Under the pieces are notes generated by a model. That model was not told the DNA's origin. It saw only the letters and a program-made list of their open reading frames with translations, and ran no database searches. A DNA stretch of 64,000 nucleotides. Origin: Fimbriimonadaceae bacterium. Its GTDB lineage: Bacteria > Armatimonadota > Fimbriimonadia > Fimbriimonadales > Fimbriimonadaceae. Location of the stretch: assembly GCA_025934835.1 (NCBI GenBank), contig JAICWL010000002.1, positions 1 through 64,000 on the forward strand, read 5' to 3'. The translations under genes and the position numbers were made by a program. How positions within the stretch are numbered: the first letter of the stretch is position 1; each line of letters starts with the position of its first letter. Of this stretch, positions 39,442 to 48,378 are shown in pieces.

Positions 39442-41280
39442 GTGAGCGAGCAGCCTCCCCTCATTCCCGCTCCCGACGACCCGGCCGTTTGGCCCGCCTG
39501 GCGGCAGGATCTAGCGAGTTGGCGTGAGGAGGCTCGCTCGAAATACGACGCTGGCGCCTACGCCAAGCCAGAGTTCGAATGGATGCGGCGCTGCCACGTG
39601 TGCGCCAAGGTCATGCTGTTCGATCGGGAGTTCATTGATCCTGGGCACAGCAGGTTTCTGGTTCACGATTATTTGGGCCGAATGCACCGCGATTTCGGCG
39701 GGATCGATGCGCTCGTGCTCTGGCAGGCGTATCCCCGCATTGGCTTCGACTCGCGCAATCAGTTCGACCACTACCGGCTGATGCCAGGCTTGCGCGAAGC
39801 CATCGACGAGTTGCGCGCAGCGGGGGTCAAGGTCGTGCTCGCCTATAATCCGTGGGATGTGGGCACGCGACGCGAGCCTAGCTCGGATGAACACACGATT
39901 GCAGGGCTTTGCGCCGAGTTCGGGTTCGATGCCGTATTCCTGGACACGCTGAACCAGGGCCCCAAGGCGCTCCGAAAAGCCCTCGACGCGGCAAAGCCGG
40001 GTGTGGTTCTTGAATCGGAGCTGGCCCTGCCAATCACTGGCTTGACGGATCATCATGCCTCGTGGGCGCAATGGTTCGACGATAGCGACGCTCCAGGCGT
40101 GATGCGCAATCGCTGGCTCGAGCGCAGGCACATGATGCACTGCATCCGGCGCTGGGATTTGGACCATACGTCCGAGTTGCACATGGCATGGATGAACGGC
40201 GCCGGCATGTTCGTCTGGGAAAACATATTCGGTTCTTGGAACCCGTGGAGCTACCGGGACAAGAGCATCCTTCGCAGCATCAGCCCGATTTGGCGTCGCT
40301 ACGCGGAGCTTTTCTCCGAAGGAAATTGGGAGCCCCTTGTGACGACGACGCTGCCCAGGGTGTTTGCAAGCAAGTGGTCGCATAACGGCGTCGAACTGTG
40401 GACTTTGGTGAATAGGAGCGAGGAGACGGTTCAGGGCTCCGCGCTGCCCATTTCGAGCGACGGTAGCAATCGCCTGTTCGACCTTATCCAGGGCAAGGAG
40501 ATTGACCACGCCGACATCCGGATGTGGCCCCGCTGGCCCGGGGCGATTCTCTCGCTACCCAAGTCGATGGTCAACCAAGAGTTCGCGACGTTCTTGGAAT
40601 CGCAGCAGCTTGGCTTCCACGGTGGAACGTTCGACACCCGTCGGCTCGAGCCGATTCCGGCGCGGCTGCGCTCGTTCGGAGTATCAGCCCCCGATAAAGA
40701 GCTGCTGTGCAGATTCCGCGCTCGCGAATGCGGAGAATACGAAAGCGCGCCGTTCAGCCAGTGCGCCGGCCCGAGGATCCACTACGAACGGAACTTCCTA
40801 TTGCGAGCGCCGATCGAAGCGACTCAGATCGACGACCACGACGTGACGAACGCGGAATTCGAGGAGTTCATGAAAGCGACCGGCTACCGGCCGAAACGCG
40901 GGGAGTCGTTTCTCGCCCAATGGCTCGACCACCCACCACCGCCGAAGCACCACGATTACCCAGTCGGGGATGTAGACAAAGACGACGCGCGAGCCTATGC
41001 CCAGTGGAAGGGCTGCCGGCTGCCGACCGAGGCGGAGTGGCAAGAGGCGATGCAATCCGCGCACCTGACTGGACAGAAGGTGTGGAATTGGACGGAGAGC
41101 GAGCATTTCGACGGCCATACGCTCTTCGGAATCCTCAAGGGAGGCTATGCGGAGTCGATAACGGGCTCGGACTGGTATGCGGACTCCGGGCCGAAAGCAA
41201 ACGATTGGTCGGCCAAATACATTTACTTCCACCCTGCGCTCGACCGGAGCGAGGCGATCGGCTTCCGGTGCATTCGCTAG
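39442..41280 (+). CDS. TIM-barrel glycosidase-like protein fused to C-terminal FGE-sulfatase (SUMF1-like) domain
   Basis: N-terminal barrel-like GIDALVLWQAYPRIGFDSRNQFDHY...GVKVVLAYNPWD...FGFDAVFLDTL; C-terminal IDDHDVTNAEFEEFMKATGYRP...PVGDVDKDDARAYAQWKGCRLPTEAEWQEA...IGFRCIR. Confidence 0.85.
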   Translation: MSEQPPLIPAPDDPAVWPAWRQDLASWREEARSKYDAGAYAKPEFEWMRRCHVCAKVMLFDREFIDPGHSRFLVHDYLGRMHRDFGGIDALVLWQAYPRIGFDSRNQFDHYRLMPGLREAIDELRAAGVKVVLAYNPWDVGTRREPSSDEHTIAGLCAEFGFDAVFLDTLNQGPKALRKALDAAKPGVVLESELALPITGLTDHHASWAQWFDDSDAPGVMRNRWLERRHMMHCIRRWDLDHTSELHMAWMNGAGMFVWENIFGSWNPWSYRDKSILRSISPIWRRYAELFSEGNWEPLVTTTLPRVFASKWSHNGVELWTLVNRSEETVQGSALPISSDGSNRLFDLIQGKEIDHADIRMWPRWPGAILSLPKSMVNQEFATFLESQQLGFHGGTFDTRRLEPIPARLRSFGVSAPDKELLCRFRARECGEYESAPFSQCAGPRIHYERNFLLRAPIEATQIDDHDVTNAEFEEFMKATGYRPKRGESFLAQWLDHPPPPKHHDYPVGDVDKDDARAYAQWKGCRLPTEAEWQEAMQSAHLTGQKVWNWTESEHFDGHTLFGILKGGYAESITGSDWYADSGPKANDWSAKYIYFHPALDRSEAIGFRCIR

Positions 41281-41930
41281 CGCCTCTCGCCGGCGAACGC
41301 GATGAAAGTCACCGTGAGTGCGCCGACGGCCCTAAGGCATGAGGCGCATTCCCTGGCCGTTTGGCCGGTCGTATACACGTCGTCCACGAGCAGCACGCGC
41401 TTGCCATCGAGCCGGCCGGTGGCTCGGAACGCTCCCGAGAGGTTCTTGAGCCGCTCTTCGCGGCTGAGCCCCACCTGAGGCCGAGTGGCCCTTGTGCGAA
41501 CGATAGCTCGGCAAGCCACCAGCGATTTCGGAAGGGCTTCGCACAGCAGTTCCGACTGATTGAAGCCGCGATCAAACCGCCTGGTCCAGTGGATCGGCAC
41601 CGGAACAATAATGTCCGGCTGAAGCTTGCGCGCACTCGCCAGCGCGGCGATCGACTCCGACATCCAGCGGCCGAGTGAGGTCGCGCGCTCGTACTTGAGC
41701 CGCCGGACCGCCTGCGCAGCCCGCTGATCATATCGAAACACCGTCGCACTCGACTCTAGCGGACCCGATTCGAAAACCTCGAATTGCGGATCGGACAGGC
41801 TGGTCTCTTCGCGGCATCGGACGCACGGCGCTACCGGCGAGAGCTCGTCGCAAAGCGGGCACTTGGAGGGGTACGGCACCGCTAGCGCGGCATTAAAGCA
41901 GCTGGTCCATAAGCCGCTGACTCTTCGCAT
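41277..41930 (-). CDS. comF: ComF-family phosphoribosyltransferase
   Basis: CPLCDELSPVAPCVRC, IIVPVPIHWTRRFDRGFNQSELL, KRVLLVDDVYTTGQTARECASCL. Confidence 0.95.
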   Translation of the reverse strand: MRRVSGLWTSCFNAALAVPYPSKCPLCDELSPVAPCVRCREETSLSDPQFEVFESGPLESSATVFRYDQRAAQAVRRLKYERATSLGRWMSESIAALASARKLQPDIIVPVPIHWTRRFDRGFNQSELLCEALPKSLVACRAIVRTRATRPQVGLSREERLKNLSGAFRATGRLDGKRVLLVDDVYTTGQTARECASCLRAVGALTVTFIAFAGERR

Positions 41931-42384
41931 TCAACGCCTCCAAATGGCGGATTTCGAACCGGCCCCCGTCGACGCTGTGGATCAGCCAGCGACCTGGAGC
42001 GATTTCGAACCCGTTGTCTCGCCAGTTCCGCACATAGAATTGAGTTTCTCCACGCTGCGTATGCACCACCCACTTCCACATCCCCGCTTCGAGTGTCAGC
42101 TCTTCGATCGACAGGATCGAGGGCGTGAAGTAGCGGCGATCGAGCTCCTCTTCGACGAGCTTGCGCGACTGCTCGTCCAAGCCATCGACCGTTGTGAGGA
42201 TGGCGATCTCCTTTCCTAGGGCGTCCTGCAGCGACAAGAACCGTGCCGGCTCGCTCAGGGGGAATGCACGCTTAACCTTCGCAGCCAGAATCGTCTGCTC
42301 GTCGACAATTTCGATTCGCAAATGCACCGAGCCCTCGGGCCGCCAAATGCGAACCTGACTAGGCTCGATATACCTTAGGCTCAA
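41893..42384 (-). CDS. DUF1854-like protein
   Basis: VKRAFPLSEPARFLSLQDALGKEIAILTTVDGLDEQSRKLVEEELDRRYFTPSILSIEELTLEAGMWKWVVHTQRGETQFYVRNWRDNG. Confidence 0.8.
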   Translation of the reverse strand: MSLRYIEPSQVRIWRPEGSVHLRIEIVDEQTILAAKVKRAFPLSEPARFLSLQDALGKEIAILTTVDGLDEQSRKLVEEELDRRYFTPSILSIEELTLEAGMWKWVVHTQRGETQFYVRNWRDNGFEIAPGRWLIHSVDGGRFEIRHLEALNAKSQRLMDQLL

Positions 42385-42802
42385 CGGAGCCTCGGCAGGG
42401 AGCGGGCATGTAGTTGAGATGGATCCAATAATCCAAGATAGCTTTTATCGCTTCGCGAAAGCTGTCGTGGGCCGCGGGCTTCTTCACGAAACTTCTCGCT
42501 CCGTGCCGATAGCGCTCCATGATCGGCTTCTCGCTGCTCGAGGCGCTGAGTAAGACGAGCTGAATCAGACCGCTGCGGTCCGGATGGCGGAGAGCTCGCA
42601 GCGTTTGGAGGCAACTTATGGAGTGCGTGTTCAGATCGAGCGTGATAGCTTGCGGCAGCTGTTCGTCGAACATTCCGTCAAAGATGCTGAGCGGCTCCTC
42701 GCCATGGTTGGCGACCTGTACGATTACATCGCCGCACGACCTACAGGCACGGCGTAAGTCGAGCAGCTTCAGTTGGCTTCTCTGGCCCGGCCGGAGCCGA
42801 GG
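42359..42802 (-). CDS. REC-like (CheY-type) domain ORF without recognisable N-terminal acidic pair; no ATG until 42673
   Basis: In-frame ...QLKLLDLRRACRSCGDVIVQVANHGEEPLSIFDGMFDEQLPQAITLDLNTH...LVLLSASSSE...GARSFVKKPAAHDSFREAI; stop-to-stop frame begins after TGA (42803-42805). Confidence 0.65.
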   Translation of the reverse strand, partial: PRLRPGQRSQLKLLDLRRACRSCGDVIVQVANHGEEPLSIFDGMFDEQLPQAITLDLNTHSISCLQTLRALRHPDRSGLIQLVLLSASSSEKPIMERYRHGARSFVKKPAAHDSFREAIKAILDYWIHLNYMPAPCRGSVEPKVYRA

Positions 42803-42819
42803 TCACCCGAACAAAACTG

Positions 42820-42851
42820 AAAAGGCCCCGCTCCGACGTTGGAGCAGGGCC
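42820..42851 (-). terminator. Rho-independent terminator after the small LuxR gene
   Basis: GGCCCTGCTCCAACGTCGGAGCGGGGCC followed by TTTT on minus strand. Confidence 0.8.
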
Positions 42852-42874
42852 AATTCGAACGTACTTCGACAGCT

Positions 42875-43150
42875 TTAGGCTTCGCCGCGTGCGTGGCCGA
42901 ATGTCGGCTCGAACGGGATCAAACCCAACCGAGTCGCCGCGCGGAACGCCTGAACCCGATTGTTGACCTGAAGCTTGTCGTAGATATTGGCCAGATGAAA
43001 ATCGACTGTTCGCTTCGAAACGTACAGAGCGTCAGCCGCTTCCTTGCTGCTGTGACCCTGTGCGATGAGGCTCAAGACCTCGATCTCTCGCTTTGTCAGC
43101 CGAACGGCTCGATGCGCGGTGTCAGGCCGCGACGTTACTGGCATTGGCAT
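42875..43150 (-). CDS. Orphan LuxR-type HTH protein (no REC domain)
   Basis: LTKREIEVLSLIAQGHSSKEAADALYVSKRTVDFHLANIYDKLQVNNRVQAFRAATRLGLI; only 91 aa. Confidence 0.92.
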   Translation of the reverse strand: MPMPVTSRPDTAHRAVRLTKREIEVLSLIAQGHSSKEAADALYVSKRTVDFHLANIYDKLQVNNRVQAFRAATRLGLIPFEPTFGHARGEA

Positions 43151-43475
43151 TTAACCCACCCCTCACTGTTGTTCTAACCGCCTAATCCTTTCATTCCACA
43201 AAGGCCTGACATATTTGATATGTGTTTCTCCGAAGCGACTTCGGATAGTGATGGCAGACTCCGAACTCGCCTCGACCGAACGACCCTACAATGTATTAAC
43301 CAACGTGAGGCCGCCGCCGAAAGCCTGATGCGCGCCCTGAATCCCCCGGGAAGAGCAAAGCGCGCGATGCGACCTACGTAACACTATTGACAAGCGGGCG
43401 GCCCGGCGTGACCAAGCGGGGCCCCAATGCGCGCATTCGGATCGTTAGCGTCGGTGTCGAATCGCTGCCGCGAGC

Positions 43476-44612
43476 CTATGGTTCTACAATTCTCGCGCCA
43501 TCGGCTGCCCGACATGCGCTGGCTTCGCCGACTAATCCCGTGGCTGCGCGATACCCAGCGAGCATGGACTCGCAAAACTCGTTGATGGACTCTTTACGCG
43601 CAAGGGCGACGCACGCGCCGCCGAAGCCTGCGCCGGTCATCCGGGCGCCTACGCAGCCGGGAGAGTTCCACGCAGCTTCCGACATGGCATCCAGCTCCTT
43701 GCAGCTCACTTCGTAATCGTCGCGCAAACTTTCATGGCTTTGGCGCATCAAGCGGCCCAACTCCGCAAAGTCGGCGCGCTCGAGCGCGCCTGCGAACGCG
43801 AGGCAACGCGCGTTCTCCGGTATTAAGTGGCGGGCGCGCCGATAGATCACGTCCGACATTTGCGCGCTAGACTGTTCGAGCATCTCCAGAGTCGCATCGC
43901 GGAGCATCGGCACACCTAAAATGCAACTGGCCTCCTCGCATTGAGACCTACGCTCGTTGTACGCGGAATCGGTCAGAGCCCTGGGCTTTCCGGTGTCGCA
44001 CAGCACGATCGAAAGCTCATCGGGAATTGGCGCGTACCGGATCTCGAGCGATCGAGTATCCAGGAACATGGCGCATCCGGCGCGTCCCATCGCGCACGCC
44101 ATTTGATCCATGATGCCGCTTTGCACCCCGACGAATCCGTTCTCGCATTTTTGTCCTAGAAGGGCGAGTTCCTTCGGCTGGATCCCGAGCCCGCAATGAT
44201 GATTCCAGAGTACGCCGAACGCCATTTCCAGCGCCGCGCTGCTGCTCACGCCGCTGCCGAGCGGAATATCGCTGTCTACGACGGCGAGCAGATCGTCAAG
44301 TGGGCCTATCTCGCGCAGCGCCCAGGCCATTCCCGCTGGATACCGGCTCCAACTCTTGCATTCATCCTTCTCCACGGTATTCGCACGGAAGGGCGCGCCC
44401 TCGCCGGTCTGTTTGGAATACATCTCCGACGGACCCTGCGTAGGCAGAGCGGCGACCAGCATGCCGAGGTCGATCGCTGCTGGAAACACGAACCCGCCGT
44501 TGTAGTCCGTGTGCTCGCCGATCAGGTTGATACGCCCCGGAGCTGCAGCTACAAGGGTCGGCATCTGCGCGAAGCGCTCGACGAAAAGCTCCCCTATTTC
44601 GTTGGACGTCAC
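43476..44612 (-). CDS. galK: Galactokinase
   Basis: APGRINLIGEHTDYNGGFVFPAAID, DIPLGSGVSSSAALEMA, RMTGAGFGGACVAL. Confidence 0.96.
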   Translation of the reverse strand: MTSNEIGELFVERFAQMPTLVAAAPGRINLIGEHTDYNGGFVFPAAIDLGMLVAALPTQGPSEMYSKQTGEGAPFRANTVEKDECKSWSRYPAGMAWALREIGPLDDLLAVVDSDIPLGSGVSSSAALEMAFGVLWNHHCGLGIQPKELALLGQKCENGFVGVQSGIMDQMACAMGRAGCAMFLDTRSLEIRYAPIPDELSIVLCDTGKPRALTDSAYNERRSQCEEASCILGVPMLRDATLEMLEQSSAQMSDVIYRRARHLIPENARCLAFAGALERADFAELGRLMRQSHESLRDDYEVSCKELDAMSEAAWNSPGCVGARMTGAGFGGACVALARKESINEFCESMLAGYRAATGLVGEASACRAADGARIVEP

Positions 44613-44695
44613 GCCTCGGTGTTACCCCGCTTTACAGCCAGAACCCGTCGGATTGCTGGTGTTGGGTATCGCACCCTGTGGAAAACGACAGTCAA

Positions 44696-44760
44696 CAGCG
44701 CCGGGCTGGGACTCGAACCGACCGCCCGAGCACCCGCCGGCGCTCGTCTCTTCAGCCACG
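44696..44760 (-). other. Degenerate tRNA-like element (T-arm-like GGTTCGAGTCCC and flanking stems)
   Basis: Minus strand CGAGC...GCTCG hairpin, GGTTCGAGTCCC, and GCGCCGG/CCGGCGC 7 bp pairing; no complete cloverleaf by eye. Confidence 0.35.
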
Positions 44761-44781
44761 GGACGCGGTAAAGTCCGCTCT

Positions 44782-46179
44782 ATGCCGGATCCCACCGTTG
44801 CCAAGCTTCACGAGTGGCTGCACGACCACGAGCAGGAGTTGTTGCGAGACACGATCTCTATGCTCCAGATCCCATCGCTCGAGGACGTGCCTGGGCCCAA
44901 TGCGCCGTTCGGCAAGGAGAATCGGCGCGCGCTCGACCTGGCTCTTGAGCTGTCAGGCAAGTTTGGGATGGCCACGAAAGACCTCGATGGTTACATCGGC
45001 TACGCGGATTTCGGCAAGGGCGAGCGACTGATCGTCTCGCTGGGTCACCTCGACGTCGTGCCGGTCGGCCCAGGGTGGAAGCATCCGCCGTTCGGAGCGG
45101 AAGTGGACGGCGGCTACATCTACGCACGTGGATCGACCGACGACAAGGGACCGACCATGGCATCGCTTTACGCCATGCGTGCAATCAAGGAGGTCTGCCC
45201 GGACATACCGGCACGCATGAGGCAGGTCTTCGGATGCAACGAGGAGTCCGGCTTCAGGTGCGTCGAGCGGTATGTTCAAACCGAGGAACCCCCAACTTTC
45301 GGCGTCGCGCCGGATTCCGGCTGGCCGCTGTACAACGGTGAGAAGGGGATCGCGAACCTCGAAATCTCGGTTCCGCTGAACTCCGGCTCGATGCGGTTGA
45401 TCGACATCAAAGGCGGCCAGAGGCCAAATATTGTGATCGACAGCTGTTCGGCCATCGTCCAGGTATCTCCTGGGGCTCGGGCTCACATCGAAGAGAAGCT
45501 CGCGGACAATTGGGACCGCAACGTGAGCTTTTCCTGGGCGGGCGACAGGCTGCAGATCGAGGCGGTGGGCAAAGCTTGCCACGGCAGCTATCCGTTCGGC
45601 GGCGATTCTGCGGCGATCAGGATTCTTCGGTTTCTGAAAGAGATTTCTCCGCTCGACACCTCCAAATACTTCAACGAGTTATTCACGGTCACGCATATCG
45701 GCGGAGCGGGTATCGGCATCGCGGGAAGCGACAGGGAAAGCGGAGACCTCACGTGCAATCTCGGCATCATTGGCGTGACGGACGGCAAAGTCGACTACCT
45801 GTTCAACATCCGCTATCCGGTGACCTGGACGGGCGAACACTTGGAGGAGCTCTGCCGCGCCAGGCTATCTGAGCTGGAAAGTGGCTTCAGCCTCTCCGTC
45901 GCGCGTGACAGTCCGCCACTTTATTTTCCTCTGGAGCACCCGCTCGTGAAAGCCGTTGTGGACGTGTATCTCGAGGAAACTGGCGAAGACCGGCAGCCGG
46001 GCACGATGGGCGGCGGCACGTACGCGCGGGCCATACCGAACACGGTGAGCATCGGAACCGGCTGGGATGGGGATGGGAACGCCCACGAGACGGACGAAAG
46101 GCTGAAGGTCGAGAATCTGTTCCGAATGAGCCGAATCTACGCCCATATCCTGTACCGGCTGGCCACGATGCCCGCTTAG
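44782..46179 (+). CDS. M20-family dipeptidase (PepV/Sapep-like)
   Basis: LIVSLGHLDVVPVGPGWKHPPFGAEVDGGYIYARGSTDDKGPTMASLYAM, GCNEESGF, GTMGGGTYARAIPNTVSIG. Confidence 0.94.
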   Translation: MPDPTVAKLHEWLHDHEQELLRDTISMLQIPSLEDVPGPNAPFGKENRRALDLALELSGKFGMATKDLDGYIGYADFGKGERLIVSLGHLDVVPVGPGWKHPPFGAEVDGGYIYARGSTDDKGPTMASLYAMRAIKEVCPDIPARMRQVFGCNEESGFRCVERYVQTEEPPTFGVAPDSGWPLYNGEKGIANLEISVPLNSGSMRLIDIKGGQRPNIVIDSCSAIVQVSPGARAHIEEKLADNWDRNVSFSWAGDRLQIEAVGKACHGSYPFGGDSAAIRILRFLKEISPLDTSKYFNELFTVTHIGGAGIGIAGSDRESGDLTCNLGIIGVTDGKVDYLFNIRYPVTWTGEHLEELCRARLSELESGFSLSVARDSPPLYFPLEHPLVKAVVDVYLEETGEDRQPGTMGGGTYARAIPNTVSIGTGWDGDGNAHETDERLKVENLFRMSRIYAHILYRLATMPA

Positions 46180-46250
46180 CGGAGATTATTTTCGCTAATT
46201 AAGGATCTCCTCGGCAAACCTTTTCCCGAAAACCTACTTACACTAAAGAT

Positions 46251-46826
46251 ATGGGAACAGGAGCCATGATCCTCGCATTCTTCGCGGCGGCCACAGTATC
46301 CGTCGCCTCGACCCACCTTCCCGGACGCTCCGGCGCCCCGGCCTCGATCTACGCGTTCAAGATGAAGGACATCGATGGCAAGACGGTGCCCCTCTCGAAG
46401 TACAAAGGCAAGGTGCTCCTCGTGGTGAACGTCGCCAGCAAGTGCGGCTTCACGCCCCAATACAAGGGCTTGCAGGAGCTTTACGAGTCGAAGAAGGACA
46501 AGGGCTTCGTGATCCTCGGCTTTCCGGCGAACAACTTCGGCGCCCAGGAACCGGGCACTGATCCCGAAATCAAGCAGTTCTGCTCCAGCAAGTTCGGTGT
46601 CACGTTCCCCATGTTCTCGAAAATTTCGGTCAAGGGCTCAGATGAGAACGACCTGTACAAGTGGCTCATCGCGAACAGCCCGCGGCCGCAGGACGACATC
46701 GAGTGGAACTTCGCGAAGTTCGTGGTCGGCCGGGACGGCAAGGTGTACAAGCGATTCTCTCCAAAAGAGACGCCCACCTCGCCCGAGGTAGAGCAGGCGA
46801 TCGACGAAGCTCTGGCGCAAAAATAG
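46251..46826 (+). CDS. Glutathione peroxidase-like thiol peroxidase
   Basis: VVNVASKCGFTPQYKGLQELYE, GFPANNFGAQEPG, WNFAKFVVGRDGKVYKRFSP. Confidence 0.95.
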   Translation: MGTGAMILAFFAAATVSVASTHLPGRSGAPASIYAFKMKDIDGKTVPLSKYKGKVLLVVNVASKCGFTPQYKGLQELYESKKDKGFVILGFPANNFGAQEPGTDPEIKQFCSSKFGVTFPMFSKISVKGSDENDLYKWLIANSPRPQDDIEWNFAKFVVGRDGKVYKRFSPKETPTSPEVEQAIDEALAQK

Positions 46827-46913
46827 ACCTGCCCAATCGACATTCCCTGTCAACTTCCCCGTGCAAATGCGGAATAAAAACCCTGCGCACGGAGTTGCGG
46901 AGGTTTCACAGGG

Positions 46914-47426
46914 ATGTCGGAAAAGGTTGCGGAGGTTCCGAAGAAAAAGAAGGGCGTGTTGCCCGTTATCGTCGCGGTCGTCTTGGTTCTCGGTGGCGGA
47001 GGGTTCTTCGCGTACCGCGCCAAGACGGCCAAGGCGGATAAGCCCGCAATCGTCCTGGCCGACAAAGAGATCGATATCGACGAGTTCTTGGTCAATCTCC
47101 AAGGCGGAGCAACCTACCTGCGGACCAAGATCGCGGTGAAACTTCGAAAGGATTTCGACGAGGCCAAGTTCAAGAACAACATGGGCGCCGTTCAGGACGC
47201 CATCATTCTCGTCCTTCGCTCGACAAACATCGAAGAGCTTCGAAGTGCAGAGGATATTCGCCGCCTGAAGCGCAGAATCGCTTCATCGGTGAACGCAGCG
47301 CTGGGTGAAGCTCCGAGCCCGGCTGACAAGACAGCCAAGCCCGCGGTGGACGATCCCGCGGGGGCTTGGGATTCGAGAACCGGTCCGGTACTCGAGGTGT
47401 TCTTCAAGAGCTTCGCTACTCAGTAG
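46914..47426 (+). CDS. fliL: Flagellar basal body-associated protein FliL
   Basis: N-terminal TM, YLRTKIAVKLRKDFDEAKFKNNMGAVQDAIILVLRSTNIEELRSAEDIRRLKRRIASSVNAAL. Confidence 0.85.
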   Translation: MSEKVAEVPKKKKGVLPVIVAVVLVLGGGGFFAYRAKTAKADKPAIVLADKEIDIDEFLVNLQGGATYLRTKIAVKLRKDFDEAKFKNNMGAVQDAIILVLRSTNIEELRSAEDIRRLKRRIASSVNAALGEAPSPADKTAKPAVDDPAGAWDSRTGPVLEVFFKSFATQ

Positions 47427-47428
47427 CG

Positions 47429-47929
47429 TTAGCCGCGCGACCGCATCGGCTTGCCGTTCACGGTCATCTTGTCCGTGAGGGAAACCAGCGAGGTAATCAT
47501 CCACTTCTTGCCGGATTGAATCCAGGTTTCTCTTTGGGTGCCCGTATCTTTGAACTTCGCCGTCTTCCCGTCGGCCCCCCTGGCGCGACCCTCGACGACG
47601 TTCTGAGTCACTGCGACGAACGACTTCCCGGACTGCTTGAGCGACAGGAGCCGAGTTTCGACCTTCGTAAACGTCACGGGCTTCATTCCCGCTTTCATGT
47701 CCTGGAGGGAAGTATTTCGGTCCGACTTCTTCCCGCTCATGTCTGTTTCGGTGAAGTTCGGAGCGGCCACAGCTTCGAACCAGCTCATGTCTTTGTGCAT
47801 GAGCGCCTTGCAGAACTTGGCTTCCTCGGCCGTGATGCCCTTTCTGGCGGCCTTGAGGTCCACGGCGCTTACCGTAGCTGCCGTAGCAATCAGCGCCGAC
47901 ACTGCCAAAACAATCTTGAATGCTCGCAT
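47429..47929 (-). CDS. Secreted DUF4440 / SnoaL-like protein
   Basis: Signal peptide; ITAEEAKFCKALMHKDMSWFEAVAAPNFTETD...FKDTGTQRETWIQSGKKWMITSL. Confidence 0.72.
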   Translation of the reverse strand: MRAFKIVLAVSALIATAATVSAVDLKAARKGITAEEAKFCKALMHKDMSWFEAVAAPNFTETDMSGKKSDRNTSLQDMKAGMKPVTFTKVETRLLSLKQSGKSFVAVTQNVVEGRARGADGKTAKFKDTGTQRETWIQSGKKWMITSLVSLTDKMTVNGKPMRSRG

Positions 47930-48015
47930 TATTCCTCCCTAAATCTCCCTACGAAACTTAGCAGAACCTTCCTCTGGCGTCAAGGAACTAGGACGATTGG
48001 CCGTCTGGTGGCAAA

Positions 48016-48378
48016 ATGTCGTCGATGAACGACATTCACTCCTGGGTCACGACCGCTAACGGATTCGACGGATACCATGTTGAGCGCGGCTTCGGAATCG
48101 TCCGAGGCATCACCGTTCGCAGCCGCTCGGTGTTCGGCTCCATGGGAGCGGCGTTTCAGCAGCTCGCGGGCGGCAACATCACGCTTTACACCGAGCTGGC
48201 AGAGCGATCCCGGCAGGAAGCGTACGACATCATGATTCAGCACGCCGGAGCGATGGGAGCCAACGCGGTAATCGCCATGCGCTACGATGCAACTGAAGTG
48301 GCACAGGGCGTGACCGAGGTCATCGCCTACGGAACGGCGGTTATTATCGCTCCCAACGCGGGACAGGCGACGGCGTGA
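48016..48378 (+). CDS. YbjQ family (UPF0145) protein
   Basis: VERGFGIVRGITVRSRSVFGSMGAAFQQLAGGNITLYTELAERSRQEAYDIMIQHAGAMGANAVIAMRYDATEV. Confidence 0.95.
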   Translation: MSSMNDIHSWVTTANGFDGYHVERGFGIVRGITVRSRSVFGSMGAAFQQLAGGNITLYTELAERSRQEAYDIMIQHAGAMGANAVIAMRYDATEVAQGVTEVIAYGTAVIIAPNAGQATA

